NCBI GenBank assembly: GCA_029959295.1
Contig: JASCOH010000011.1
Coordinates: 34,700 to 98,699 of the forward strand
Origin: Flavobacteriaceae bacterium PS02334
GTDB lineage: Bacteria > Bacteroidota > Bacteroidia > Flavobacteriales > Flavobacteriaceae
Length of the DNA: 64,000 nucleotides
Direction of reading: 5' to 3'
The notes beneath the pieces are model-generated. The model had not been told where the DNA came from. It worked only from the letters and a program-made list of their open reading frames with translations, and did not search any database. Shown here one piece after another: positions 45,275 to 54,015 of the stretch (position 1 is the first letter of the stretch; every line of letters begins with the position of its first letter). Made by a program: the position numbers and the translations under genes.

Positions 45275-45593
45275 AATTCAGACCATTTCCGTATTCGAAA
45301 GGCAGGCAAAAAGACTTGTGAAAAAATATTCTTCTTTAAAAATTGAATTACTGAATTTAATTCAAGTACTAAAAGAAAATCCTCAAACCGGAACTTCTTT
45401 AGGACAAAATTGTTTCAAAATTAGAATTGCGATTTCAAGCAAAGGAAAAGGAAAAAGTGGTGGGGCGCGAATTATTACAAATGTGATGATTCAAGATAAT
45501 ATCGTATATCTGATAAACATCTACGACAAATCAGAAAAAGAAAATTTGACAGACAAGGAATTATCCGAATTATTGAAAGATATCCCAAAATAG
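45264..45593 (+). CDS. RelE/ParE-family toxin
   Basis: 109 aa. Shows the RelE-type pattern: FERQAKRLVKKYSSLKIELL, a central PQTGTSLGQNCFKIRIAISS and the late IVYLINIYDKSEKENL with DKSEK. Members usually cut mRNA on the ribosome or act on gyrase. Together with the overlapping small gene it makes a type II toxin-antitoxin pair that sits alone between housekeeping genes. Confidence 0.85.
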   Translation: MSFEIQTISVFERQAKRLVKKYSSLKIELLNLIQVLKENPQTGTSLGQNCFKIRIAISSKGKGKSGGARIITNVMIQDNIVYLINIYDKSEKENLTDKELSELLKDIPK

Positions 45594-45606
45594 AAACTAA
45601 AAATTC

Positions 45607-45631
45607 AAAGTCAGGCAGAAAGCTTGACTTT
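45607..45631 (+). terminator. Terminator of the toxin-antitoxin operon
   Basis: Stem AAAGTCA/TGACTTT with an inner GC/GC pair, followed by T run; 14 bp after the toxin stop. Confidence 0.8.
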
Positions 45632-45667
45632 TTTATGCAAATAATTTAAAAATTGATCCTTTAAAAC

Positions 45668-45675
45668 TATATTTG
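45668..45675 (+). promoter_or_regulatory. -7 element TATATTTG
   Basis: Exact TAnnTTTG match 28 bp before the ATG at 45704. Confidence 0.5.
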
Positions 45676-45703
45676 CAAACCTAAAAATAACACTACTCAA
45701 ACA

Positions 45704-46930
45704 ATGAAAGATTTATTAAATAAATTTGAAAATAAAGAACCAGAAATTGTATTCAACTGGAAAGATGCTGAAACCGAAGCCGAAGGTTGGACCGTAATAA
45801 ACTCACTTCGTGGTGGCGCTGCAGGCGGTGGAACCCGAATGAGAAAAGGACTTGATATGAACGAAGTGCTTTCTTTGGCAAAAACAATGGAAGTAAAATT
45901 CTCAGTTTCTGGACCAGCAATTGGCGGTGCAAAATCTGGAATCAACTTTGACCCGAATGACCCAAGAAAAAAAGGCGTTTTGCAAAGATGGTACAAAGCC
46001 GTTTCACCTTTATTGAAAAGTTATTATGGAACCGGTGGCGATTTAAACGTTGACGAAATCCACGAAGTGATCCCGATGACTGAAGAATGTGGTGTTTGGC
46101 ATCCGCAAGAAGGTGTTTTCAACGGACATTTCAAACCGACGGAAGCTGATAAAATCAACAGAATTGGGCAATTGCGACAAGGTGTTGTGAAAGTGATCGA
46201 AAATCCGATTTATTCTCCAGACGTAAATCAAAAATATACGGTTGCTGATATGATTACTGGTTTTGGTGTTGCGGAAGCAGTTCGTCATTTTTATGATATT
46301 TATGGCGGAAGCATCAAAGGCAAAAAAGCAATTGTGCAAGGTTTTGGAAACGTAGGTTCGGCAGCAGCTTATTATCTGGCTAATTCCGGAGCGAAAATTG
46401 TCGGGATTATTGACCGTGATGGAGGTGTTATCAATGAAAACGGATTTACTTTTGAAGAAATTAGACAATTATTTGTAAACAAAAACGGAAACCAACTGGT
46501 TGCTGACGGAATGATTCCGTTTGATGAAATCAACAAGAAAATCTGGACGATTGGTGCTGAAATCTTTACACCTTGTGCCGCTTCAAGATTGGTTACGCAA
46601 GAACAGTTGGATAATATGACCGCTTCTGGACTGGAAGTAATTTCTTGTGGAGCGAACGTTCCTTTTGCGGACAAAGAAATTTTCTTCGGACCAATTATGG
46701 AAGCTACAGATAAAAAAGTAAGCTTGATTCCTGACTTTATTTCAAACTGCGGTATGGCGAGAGTTTTTGCTTATTTTATGGAGAAAAAAGTACAAATGAC
46801 TGACGAAGCGATCTTCAACGATACTTCTGAAATCATCAAAAATGCGATTCAAAAAGCGCACGATATAAATTCAGACAAGAAAAACATTAGTGCAACTGCT
46901 TTCGAGATTGCCTTGAAACAATTGGTCTAA
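45704..46930 (+). CDS. Glu/Leu/Phe/Val-type amino-acid dehydrogenase
   Basis: 408 aa. NAD(P)-linked oxidative deamination of an amino acid. The dimerisation domain has SLRGGAAGGGTRMRKGLD and SGPAIGGAKSGINF with the catalytic lysine; the Rossmann part has VQGFGNVGSAAAYYL and later AASRLVTQEQ. Length and layout match the Glu/Leu/Phe/Val family. Whether it prefers glutamate or leucine is not clear from motifs. Own -7 element upstream. Confidence 0.9.
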   Translation: MKDLLNKFENKEPEIVFNWKDAETEAEGWTVINSLRGGAAGGGTRMRKGLDMNEVLSLAKTMEVKFSVSGPAIGGAKSGINFDPNDPRKKGVLQRWYKAVSPLLKSYYGTGGDLNVDEIHEVIPMTEECGVWHPQEGVFNGHFKPTEADKINRIGQLRQGVVKVIENPIYSPDVNQKYTVADMITGFGVAEAVRHFYDIYGGSIKGKKAIVQGFGNVGSAAAYYLANSGAKIVGIIDRDGGVINENGFTFEEIRQLFVNKNGNQLVADGMIPFDEINKKIWTIGAEIFTPCAASRLVTQEQLDNMTASGLEVISCGANVPFADKEIFFGPIMEATDKKVSLIPDFISNCGMARVFAYFMEKKVQMTDEAIFNDTSEIIKNAIQKAHDINSDKKNISATAFEIALKQLV

Positions 46931-47014
46931 TTATTGATTTCAGTATTTTTAGATAACATTTTTTCGTTATTTCCGTTATCTTTCTATACTTTTATCGAGC
47001 AAAAATATAAAGCT

Positions 47015-47896
47015 ATGAGTCACGCTATTACTGAAGAGCAAAAAAAATCATTGGTTATCACAATCTTATTGTTTGTGGTCTTCATTTTGCTTTTGATCTT
47101 CATCACTTTTGCTTCGCAAGAAAGAATTGAAGAGCTTGCCGGTGGCGGTGGCGGTGGTGTGACTGTAAACTTTGGAGACAGCGAGTTTGGTTCTGGAGCT
47201 GATTATACGAGCGAGGTTTTAAAAGTAAGCCAGACTGCAAAATCAGCTCCGCAATCATCCGCGAGCGCTCAAGAAGATATTTTGACGCAGGCTTCTGACG
47301 ATGAAGATGCGGTTTCTGTGGTTGAAAATAAAAAACCTGTCAAAACAGAAATTAAAAAAACGGATAAGCCCGTTGTTGTTCCTGAAAAACCTAAACCTTC
47401 AAAATCTACTAATGATGCGCTTGCAAATATCTTAGGCGGAAATAACAAAGGTGGCGATGGAGACGACGGTGTTGCTGGAAACAAAGGAAAACTCAATGGC
47501 GATAAAAATTCAAACAATTATTATGGCGACGGAGGTTCTGGCGGTGGAACTGGTGGCGGTAACGGTCCTGGAAATGGACCAGGCAGTGGCCCTGGAAGCG
47601 GACCAGGTTCTGGCGGCGGAAGCGGTGGCGGTTATTCTTTAGGAAACAGAAAAGCACTTTCTAAACCAAGTCCTGCTTATAAATGTAATGAAGAAGGCAA
47701 AGTTGTGGTTCAAGTTACTGTTGACAGAACTGGGAAAACAATCGGCGTTGTAACTGGCGTTAAAGGAACTACAAATCCTGCGAAATGCTTGGCTGATCAA
47801 GCCAAAATTGCTGCGATGGCAACTAAATGGCAACCTGACAGCGATGCTCCTGAAAAACAAGTTGGCACAATACAGTACAACTTCAGCTTGAATTAA
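47015..47896 (+). CDS. TonB-like energy transducer with glycine-rich linker
   Basis: 293 aa from the ATG at 47015. An alternative TTG at 46934 would add 27 residues and nearly touch the previous stop, so the ATG is preferred. One N-terminal membrane segment (about 16-36), then an Ala/Lys/Pro-rich region and a linker of GSG, GPG and GGG repeats (about 169-208), then a TonB-like C-terminal domain of about 80 residues (KVVVQVTVDRTGKTIGV). It would pass proton-motive force from ExbB/ExbD, encoded 2 kb away, to outer-membrane receptors. Confidence 0.85.
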   Translation: MSHAITEEQKKSLVITILLFVVFILLLIFITFASQERIEELAGGGGGGVTVNFGDSEFGSGADYTSEVLKVSQTAKSAPQSSASAQEDILTQASDDEDAVSVVENKKPVKTEIKKTDKPVVVPEKPKPSKSTNDALANILGGNNKGGDGDDGVAGNKGKLNGDKNSNNYYGDGGSGGGTGGGNGPGNGPGSGPGSGPGSGGGSGGGYSLGNRKALSKPSPAYKCNEEGKVVVQVTVDRTGKTIGVVTGVKGTTNPAKCLADQAKIAAMATKWQPDSDAPEKQVGTIQYNFSLN

Positions 47897-47933
47897 TTTT
47901 CAAACTCACATTTCTCATTTTCAATTCTGAAAA

Positions 47934-49154
47934 ATGAACTATTCTGAAACTTTAGACTGGATGTTCAGTCAATTGCCGATGTACCAAAAACAAGGTGCTT
48001 CTGCTTATAAAGAAGATTTGACCAATACTATTTTATTAGCAAATCATCTCAATAATCCTGAAAAGGAAATCAAAACAATTCACGTTGCTGGAACTAACGG
48101 AAAAGGTTCTACTTCTCATTTTTTAGCTTCGATTTTACAGCAAGCTGGCTATAAAACTGGATTATATACTTCGCCACATTTAAAAGACTTTAGAGAACGA
48201 ATAAAAATCAACGGCAAGGATATTTCTGAAGATTTTATAGTAGATTTTATTGCTTCTAACAAATCGTTTTTTGAAGAAAATCAGTTGAGTTTTTTTGAAA
48301 TGACTGTTGGATTGGCTTTTGATTATTTCCGTCAGGAAAAGGTCGATATTGCAATAATTGAAGTAGGTTTGGGCGGAAGATTAGATTCTACGAATATTAT
48401 TTCTCCTCTACTTTCTGTGATTACAAATATTGGTTTGGACCACGTTCAATTCTTAGGAAATACGATTGAAAAAATTGCTTTTGAAAAAGCGGGAATCATT
48501 AAACCAAACACTCCTGTTGTCATTGGCGAATACACATCGGAAACAAAACCTGTTTTTGAAAATAAGGCAAAAGAAACGCAATCTGAAATTTTCTTTGCTT
48601 CAGATTTGATTGAGGAAACTTATCCTTCGGTTTTATTAGGAGATTATCAAGTTCAAAATAAGAAAACTGTTTTACAGGCCATTCGTGTTTTGCAATCACA
48701 GAATGAATTCAAAATTTCAGAAGAAAATATAAAAGACGGCTTTTGGAATATAGTCAAAAACAACGGATTGCAAGGAAGATGGCAACAATTAGGAACTGCT
48801 CCAAAAATAATTTGCGACACGGCACACAATAAACACGGACTTGAAATTGTGATGAAACAATTGCAAAGAGAAGAATTTGACACCTTGCATTTCGTTTTGG
48901 GCGTTGTAAATGACAAAGATTTGGATAATGTTTTACCCCTTTTTCCAAAAAACGCAAATTATTATTTCTGCAGGCCAAATATTCCTCGTGGATTGGAAGC
49001 TTCGATTTTAGCAGAAAAAGCAACAAGTTTTGGACTTAATGGAAAAGTATTTAATTCTGTTACAGAAGCTTATGAACAAGCTAAGAAAAATGCTTCTAAA
49101 AATGATTTTATCTATGTTGGTGGAAGCACTTTTGTAGTTGCAGAAATTTTATAA
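47934..49154 (+). CDS. folC: Folylpolyglutamate synthase / dihydrofolate synthase
   Basis: 406 aa. ATP-dependent addition of glutamate to folates. P-loop VAGTNGKGSTSHFLA, IIEVGLGGRLDSTN, ITNIGLDHVQFLG and CDTAHNKHG are the family's blocks. Length is standard. It lies 38 bp behind the TonB-like gene and may be co-transcribed with it. Confidence 0.95.
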   Translation: MNYSETLDWMFSQLPMYQKQGASAYKEDLTNTILLANHLNNPEKEIKTIHVAGTNGKGSTSHFLASILQQAGYKTGLYTSPHLKDFRERIKINGKDISEDFIVDFIASNKSFFEENQLSFFEMTVGLAFDYFRQEKVDIAIIEVGLGGRLDSTNIISPLLSVITNIGLDHVQFLGNTIEKIAFEKAGIIKPNTPVVIGEYTSETKPVFENKAKETQSEIFFASDLIEETYPSVLLGDYQVQNKKTVLQAIRVLQSQNEFKISEENIKDGFWNIVKNNGLQGRWQQLGTAPKIICDTAHNKHGLEIVMKQLQREEFDTLHFVLGVVNDKDLDNVLPLFPKNANYYFCRPNIPRGLEASILAEKATSFGLNGKVFNSVTEAYEQAKKNASKNDFIYVGGSTFVVAEIL

Positions 49155-49171
49155 TTTTTTCAAATAAATGC

Positions 49172-49201
49172 TTGCAGATTTAAAAAACTAGCTTATATTT
49201 G
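49172..49201 (+). promoter_or_regulatory. Strong Bacteroidota promoter of tRNA-Val
   Basis: TTG at 49172-49174, exactly 19 bp, then TATATTTG at 49194-49201. This is an exact match to the housekeeping consensus, 34 bp before the tRNA. Confidence 0.8.
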
Positions 49202-49235
49202 CACACGCAATAAGGGCAACCAAATTGCTGAAATA

Positions 49236-49310
49236 GGGCGATTAGCTCAGCTGGTTCAGAGCACCTCGTTTACACCGAGGGGGTCGGGGGTTCGAACCCC
49301 TCATCGCCCA
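49236..49310 (+). tRNA. tRNA-Val (TAC)
   Basis: Acceptor stem GGGCGAT/ATCGCCC with discriminator A at 49310; D-arm AGCTCAGCTGGTTCAGAGC; anticodon stem CCTCG/CGAGG with loop TTTACAC, giving anticodon TAC; T-arm GGGGGTTCGAACCCC. The cloverleaf is perfect. The CCA end is not fully encoded (ACCG follows). Confidence 0.97.
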
Positions 49311-49317
49311 CCGATTA

Positions 49318-49345
49318 ACTCCTTAAGAAATTAAGGAGTTTTTTT
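49318..49345 (+). terminator. Terminator of tRNA-Val
   Basis: Stem ACTCCTTAA/TTAAGGAGT, loop GAAA, then a long T run. Confidence 0.9.
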
Positions 49346-49385
49346 TATGATAAATTTTAAAAGGTAACCAATAATTTCTTTTCCA

Positions 49386-49475
49386 ATTAGGAATCGAAAG
49401 AAATGAAAAGCATCAAATAAATCGTCGGGCTCATAACCCGAAGTTTAGATTATCTATTTAAAGTTTTCGAATCCT
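49386..49475 (+). pseudogene. Decayed initiator tRNA (fMet) relic
   Basis: 49423-49443 carries an intact anticodon arm of initiator tRNA, CGGGCTCATAACCCG with the three G:C pairs typical of tRNA-fMet and the flanking CGT/AAG. The D-arm before it keeps AGCA...TA..TC at the right distance. A T-arm-like GTTTTCGAATCCT is at 49463-49475, but about 12 extra bases lie before it and no acceptor stem can form. It is not a working tRNA. Confidence 0.65.
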
Positions 49476-49503
49476 AAAAATCATTATCATTGCCACAAAT
49501 AAA

Positions 49504-49529
49504 AAACGCCTCAGTTTCCTGAAGCGTTT
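49504..49529 (-). terminator. Terminator of exbB-exbD
   Basis: Stem AAACGC-C-TCAG / CTGA-A-GCGTTT with one mismatch pair, 18 bp beyond the exbD stop. Confidence 0.75.
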
Positions 49530-49546
49530 CTTTATAAATTTAAATT

Positions 49547-49942
49547 CTATTTTTTATCCGTTGCAATTACAAACTTTAGATTGTTCTTTACTCCTATTTG
49601 AAGCAAATCTACCAAGTCTTGAACCTGCAAGTTGTATGGAATTCTCACAATTACAGTTTGGTCTTTAGCATCGCCCATTTTAGCCAATAAAGCCGCCTCC
49701 AATTCTTCGAAAGAAACATTTTGCTTGTCAATAAAATAGTTCTTGTCTTCAGAAACTGACAACGTAATGTGTTGCTTGTTCGTTTTATCGTTTTGTTGCG
49801 TTTTCGGCAACGTCATCTTGATTACATTCGGATTCGCCAGTGTTGATATAATTAAGAAAAACAACAGCAAAAAGAACATAATATCACTTAGGGAAGAAGT
49901 TGCAACTTCCGCGTGAAATCTTCTATTTCGTTTTAACCCCAT
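49547..49942 (-). CDS. exbD: ExbD/TolR-family biopolymer transport protein
   Basis: 131 aa. One N-terminal membrane segment (about 22-37) with the conserved aspartate in SLSDIMFFLLLFFLI, then a small periplasmic domain. It forms the proton channel with ExbB. Overlaps the exbB 3' end by 20 bp. Confidence 0.92.
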   Translation of the reverse strand: MGLKRNRRFHAEVATSSLSDIMFFLLLFFLIISTLANPNVIKMTLPKTQQNDKTNKQHITLSVSEDKNYFIDKQNVSFEELEAALLAKMGDAKDQTVIVRIPYNLQVQDLVDLLQIGVKNNLKFVIATDKK

Positions 49943-50642
49943 CGTTTGGTCTTTGAATTATGGTTACGAATTCTAAAATCTGTTTTTGTACATTTAGTGA
50001 GAAACCATCAATCATTCCGTTGAATAAGTGATATGCCGCATAGGCGATAATTCCCACCACAAGTCCAGATCCACTACTGATCATTTTTTCATACAAACCG
50101 CCAGAAATATTTCCGATACTGATATCTTCGGTTTGAGAAATACTGTAGAAAATTTTGATAACTCCGGCAATTGTCCCAACGAAACCTAGTGTCGGCGCAA
50201 TACCAGCGATCAAACCAAGATGTCCCATTCTTTTCTCCATTTCACCAATTTCGATATTGGCGGCTCTTTCCATGTTAGATTCGATTTCAGAAATTGGCCT
50301 TCCGATTGTCAAAATTCCTTCTCTTAAAATATTTCCGTAAGCCGTATTTGATCTTTCTGCCAAAGAAACGGCAGCATTGATATTACCAGAATTCAACTGA
50401 ACTGCAATATCTTTTACCAAGTGAGAATCTAACTTTACAGCTTTTTTAATAGTAAGATATCTCTCAAAAACTAAATATATTGTATAAAAAAGAAGAATTA
50501 CAATCGGAATTAGAAAGAATCCACCTTTTAGAAGAAAACTAAAAAGATTCATTTCTTCAGTTGTTGCCACGCCTTCAATAATTGTGTCAGTCGAAGCTTT
50601 TGCAATCGTATCTGCCTGCAGGAAAATGGTTGAAAATATCAT
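49923..50642 (-). CDS. exbB: MotA/TolQ/ExbB proton channel family protein
   Basis: 239 aa. An N-terminal signal-like segment, then membrane segments at about 35-60, 140-165 and 185-207. Conserved parts include HLGLIAGIAPTLGFVGTIAGVI and GLVVGIIAYAAYHLFN. It makes the ExbB/ExbD motor that drives TonB. The longer N-terminus (about 30 residues before the first core helix) is normal in Bacteroidota. Confidence 0.92.
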   Translation of the reverse strand: MIFSTIFLQADTIAKASTDTIIEGVATTEEMNLFSFLLKGGFFLIPIVILLFYTIYLVFERYLTIKKAVKLDSHLVKDIAVQLNSGNINAAVSLAERSNTAYGNILREGILTIGRPISEIESNMERAANIEIGEMEKRMGHLGLIAGIAPTLGFVGTIAGVIKIFYSISQTEDISIGNISGGLYEKMISSGSGLVVGIIAYAAYHLFNGMIDGFSLNVQKQILEFVTIIQRPNDGVKTK

Positions 50643-50696
50643 AAATATATTTAAGAAATTTAGTTATTCAAATCACGAGCAATTTCTTGCTTCAGA

Positions 50697-50704
50697 CAAA
50701 AATA
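50697..50704 (-). promoter_or_regulatory. -7 element TATTTTTG of exbB
   Basis: Exact TAnnTTTG match on the minus strand, about 54 bp before the exbB start; the -33 box is weak. Confidence 0.45.
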
Positions 50705-50782
50705 AGTTTTTTATTTAGTTTTAAAAGTATAACGGAGGTTTTTAAAATATAGTATTCATAAAAAGCCTTGAATTGGTTTTAT

Positions 50783-52066
50783 TTACAGGAATTCCAATAC
50801 TCTTTCTAAAGCCATTCCTCTCGATCCTTTGATTAAAATCATTTTGTTTTCTAATTTTTCCTCCTTTAAATCTTCTGAAAAAGAGGCAAATGTTTCATAG
50901 AAAAACAAGAATTCTTTATCGATTTTATTAGCATAAAAATGGTTCCCGATAAAATAAGTTTTTACATTCGATTCGTTCTTTAACAGCGCGACAATATGCT
51001 TGTGTTCATGAAGACTTTCTTCCCCAAGTTCAAACATATCGCCTAAAATTGCGACTTTATTCTCTTTATCCAACTGCAGGAAATTTTTAATCGCAACTTC
51101 CATACTGCTCGGATTAGCATTATAAGCATCCAAAATAATTTCGTTTGAATTCTTTACCAGCATCTGCGAACGATTATTTTCTGGAATATAACTTTCGATC
51201 GCTTCTTTAATTTCTTCATCAGAAACTTTGAAATATTTTCCAATCGTGATTGCTGCGTTTATATTGTTAGCATTGTAGAGGCCAATCAGATTCGACTTTA
51301 CTTTTATGCCGTTGTAATCTATTTCCACGAATGGATTTGCTGTAATTGCATTGATAAAAACAGAAGCATTTTTATCGGCCTGACTGAAAGTTACACGAAG
51401 ATTATTCTCTGTTTTTTCCTTTTGGATGGCGTCGTCAAGATTTACAAAAACAAATTTATCATTTTCAGAAAGGAATTTATACATTTCACTTTTCCCTTTG
51501 ATCACGCCTTCTGTTCCTCCAAAACCTTCGAGATGCGCTTTCCCAAAATTGGTAATATATCCAAAATCAGGCTGTGCAAGTGCGCATAAAAATTCAATCT
51601 CTTTCTGATGGTTCGCTCCCATTTCTACAATTCCAATTTCAGTTTTGGAATCAAAAGACAGCAAAGTCAACGGAACACCAATATGATTATTCAGATTTCC
51701 GACAGTTGCTTTTGTAGTGTATCTTTTAGAAAGAACTACGTTGATCAATTCTTTTGTAGTCGTTTTTCCATTGCTTCCGGTCAAGGCTACAATTGGAAGT
51801 TTAAGGTATTTTCTATGGAATTTGGAAAGCTCTTGCAAAGTTTCCAAAGTGTTTTCTACAAGAATTGTTCTTTCGTCTATGAAATACTCTTTATTGTCAA
51901 TTACAACATAGGAAGCTCCTTTTTTCAAAGCTTCTTCAGCAAAAGTATTGGCATCGAAACGCTCTCCTTTGATTGCAAAGAACAGTGAGTTTTCTTCAAT
52001 TTTTCTGGTATCAATTGAAACCGAACTGCATTTTAAAAATAAATCGTGAATGTCTTTAATTTCCAT
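50783..52066 (-). CDS. murF: UDP-N-acetylmuramoyl-tripeptide--D-alanyl-D-alanine ligase
   Basis: 427 aa from the ATG at 52066 (MEIKDIHDLFLKC), the usual family start; an upstream in-frame ATG would lie inside the preceding terminator. ATP loop LTGSNGKTTTKELI, then MGANHQKEIEFL and DAYNANPSSM. It adds D-Ala-D-Ala to the peptidoglycan precursor in the cytosol. It follows gldJ on the same strand after a terminator, so it probably relies on readthrough or an internal promoter. Confidence 0.95.
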   Translation of the reverse strand: MEIKDIHDLFLKCSSVSIDTRKIEENSLFFAIKGERFDANTFAEEALKKGASYVVIDNKEYFIDERTILVENTLETLQELSKFHRKYLKLPIVALTGSNGKTTTKELINVVLSKRYTTKATVGNLNNHIGVPLTLLSFDSKTEIGIVEMGANHQKEIEFLCALAQPDFGYITNFGKAHLEGFGGTEGVIKGKSEMYKFLSENDKFVFVNLDDAIQKEKTENNLRVTFSQADKNASVFINAITANPFVEIDYNGIKVKSNLIGLYNANNINAAITIGKYFKVSDEEIKEAIESYIPENNRSQMLVKNSNEIILDAYNANPSSMEVAIKNFLQLDKENKVAILGDMFELGEESLHEHKHIVALLKNESNVKTYFIGNHFYANKIDKEFLFFYETFASFSEDLKEEKLENKMILIKGSRGMALERVLEFL

Positions 52067-52087
52067 TTTAGAAACTGATTTATAAAA

Positions 52088-52113
52088 CAAAAGCCCTAAT
52101 TAAAGGGCTTTTG
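52088..52113 (-). terminator. Terminator of gldJ
   Basis: 10-bp perfect stem CAAAAGCCCT/AGGGCTTTTG, loop AATTAA, between gldJ and murF. Confidence 0.85.
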
Positions 52114-52132
52114 TGGAATTATTTACTGAAAA

Positions 52133-53803
52133 TTAATTTCTTGCTTTTTTCTTTCCGTCAGATTTTGGACCTACTCTTGACATCGCACATCTGAATCCGA
52201 TGTAATCTGTCGCCATATCTTGTGGGAAGTATCTTCTTTGAGCAGGATCTAACCAATAAGCTCTGTCTCTCCAAGAACCACCTTTGTAAACTCTAACGTT
52301 GTCATCAACTAAAGTTGTTCTTTTTGATGAATGGTCATATTTTCTAACCATATTTCCTAAGCTGTCTGTAGAAACATTATGCTTTGGAGAATCGTACATT
52401 CTTTTAGAATCATCAACTTTTCCATTTCCTTCCTCAGAATTTCCGAAGTCAAAATATCTTGTTGACTGTTTGTCACCATCTCTGTAGTTGATGTTGTTTG
52501 ACTTATCAAAGTTTTGTCTTAAATACGTTTCTTTTTCGTCAACTGGAACTTGAGCAATCTGCCCAGGGAAGTTTCTAGCGATGATTTTTCCATTTGCTAA
52601 TGTATCAAAAGCCATGTTTTCACCAGTTACAATTTCCGCTTTTCCGTCTTCACCAATTTTGTTTTTCATGTAAACATTACCTCTGTAATAGTTGAAGTCA
52701 TTCGCTTCATCATCAACAATAGGTCTGTAAACATCGGCAACCCATTCTGCAACGTTACCAGCCATATCATACAATCCAAAATCATTTGGTGGGTAATATT
52801 TAACTACGTTTGTGATATCAGCACCGTCATCAGACCATCCTGCAATACCGCCGTAATCTCCTTTTCCTTGTTTGAAGTTAGCCAATTGATCTCCTTTGAA
52901 TTTTCTTTTTCCAGAACGAGTGTAGTTTCCTTTCCAAGGATATTTTTTCTGACCTCTATAGATATTGTATTCTCTGTTACCTACATCAGCTGCTGCAGCA
53001 TATTCCCATTCAGCTTCAGTTGGAAGTCTGTATTCAGGAAGTATGATACCTGAAGTTCTTTGAGCGTATAAATTTGTGCTGTCTTTTGAAGCTCTTCCTC
53101 TTTTTCCTTTTAAAACAATTTCTTCGTTTCCTCCATAAGTTTTAGTAGGCGCATTTAGGTAAGTTTCAGTACTAAAAGTATTATCACCTTTAGCTTCTGT
53201 TACTTTAGCATCTCTTTTAAGGTAGCCTTCTCTTTCAAGAACATTTTCGTTCACACGGTCTGTTCTCCATTTGCTGAATTCAACAGCTTGGATCCAGTTT
53301 ACACCAACTACAGGATAGTTTGCATAAGCAGGATGTCTCAAATAGTTTTCAGTCATAGTTTCGTTATAACCTAATCTATTTCTCCAAACTAATGTATCTG
53401 GAAGTGCTCCTTCATAGATGTTTTTATAGTTTTCATCTGACGGATCAAATACTCTTTTCAACCAGTCAAGGTACTCCATATACATAATGTTGGTCACCTC
53501 TGTCTCATCCATGTAAAAAGACTGAACGTGTTGCTGGTTTGGAGTATTATTCCAATCGTGCATTACATCATCCTGAACTTTACCCATCGTAAATGTTCCA
53601 CCTTCAACCAAAACTAATCCAGGAGCAGTCTCTTGCTTCTTGAATTTTGAGTTGTATTGAAACCCACCTTTCTTGTCATTGATTTTCCAACCCGTGGCAG
53701 AAGATGCGTTTTTTGAGCTGGAGTTCTTACTACAACTAGTAACACCCACAACTAATGCCAACGTTAGCATCAGCCTCAAAGCCATAATTTTGTTTACTTT
53801 CAT
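52133..53803 (-). CDS. gldJ: Gliding motility lipoprotein GldJ
   Basis: 556 aa from the ATG at 53803, which gives MKVNKIMALRLMLTLALVVG and a lipobox ending in TSC. A longer in-frame start would put 16 extra residues before the signal peptide. The body is a formylglycine-generating-enzyme-like (sulfatase-modifying-factor) fold: GGTFTMG, DETEVTNIMYMEYL, RLPTEAEWEYAAA, NVAEWVADVYRP, VYKGGSWRDRAYW and the late YIGFRCA. In Flavobacterium GldJ is needed for gliding and T9SS function. Strong match in order and length. Confidence 0.95.
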   Translation of the reverse strand: MKVNKIMALRLMLTLALVVGVTSCSKNSSSKNASSATGWKINDKKGGFQYNSKFKKQETAPGLVLVEGGTFTMGKVQDDVMHDWNNTPNQQHVQSFYMDETEVTNIMYMEYLDWLKRVFDPSDENYKNIYEGALPDTLVWRNRLGYNETMTENYLRHPAYANYPVVGVNWIQAVEFSKWRTDRVNENVLEREGYLKRDAKVTEAKGDNTFSTETYLNAPTKTYGGNEEIVLKGKRGRASKDSTNLYAQRTSGIILPEYRLPTEAEWEYAAAADVGNREYNIYRGQKKYPWKGNYTRSGKRKFKGDQLANFKQGKGDYGGIAGWSDDGADITNVVKYYPPNDFGLYDMAGNVAEWVADVYRPIVDDEANDFNYYRGNVYMKNKIGEDGKAEIVTGENMAFDTLANGKIIARNFPGQIAQVPVDEKETYLRQNFDKSNNINYRDGDKQSTRYFDFGNSEEGNGKVDDSKRMYDSPKHNVSTDSLGNMVRKYDHSSKRTTLVDDNVRVYKGGSWRDRAYWLDPAQRRYFPQDMATDYIGFRCAMSRVGPKSDGKKKARN

Positions 53804-54015
53804 ACTTTCAGTAGGTAATAAATTTCGAGCCGCAATATAATAATTAACCATTAAACTGCAACATCAAATCTTAAAATAATAATAAAATTCTAAATATTTG
53901 TTAAAGCCTATTTTTCAAAACGTAAAATTAATGCAATTATTGCACTTAATATTAAGTTAAAAAAATTATTTTTACTTTTCGTAATAATTAAGCGTGACAA
54001 GCGTTATTCAATTTA

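Noticed and set aside
47451-47642. Overlapping frame in the Gly-rich TonB linker
   Set aside because: It follows from the GGN repeat codons in another frame and has no independent support.
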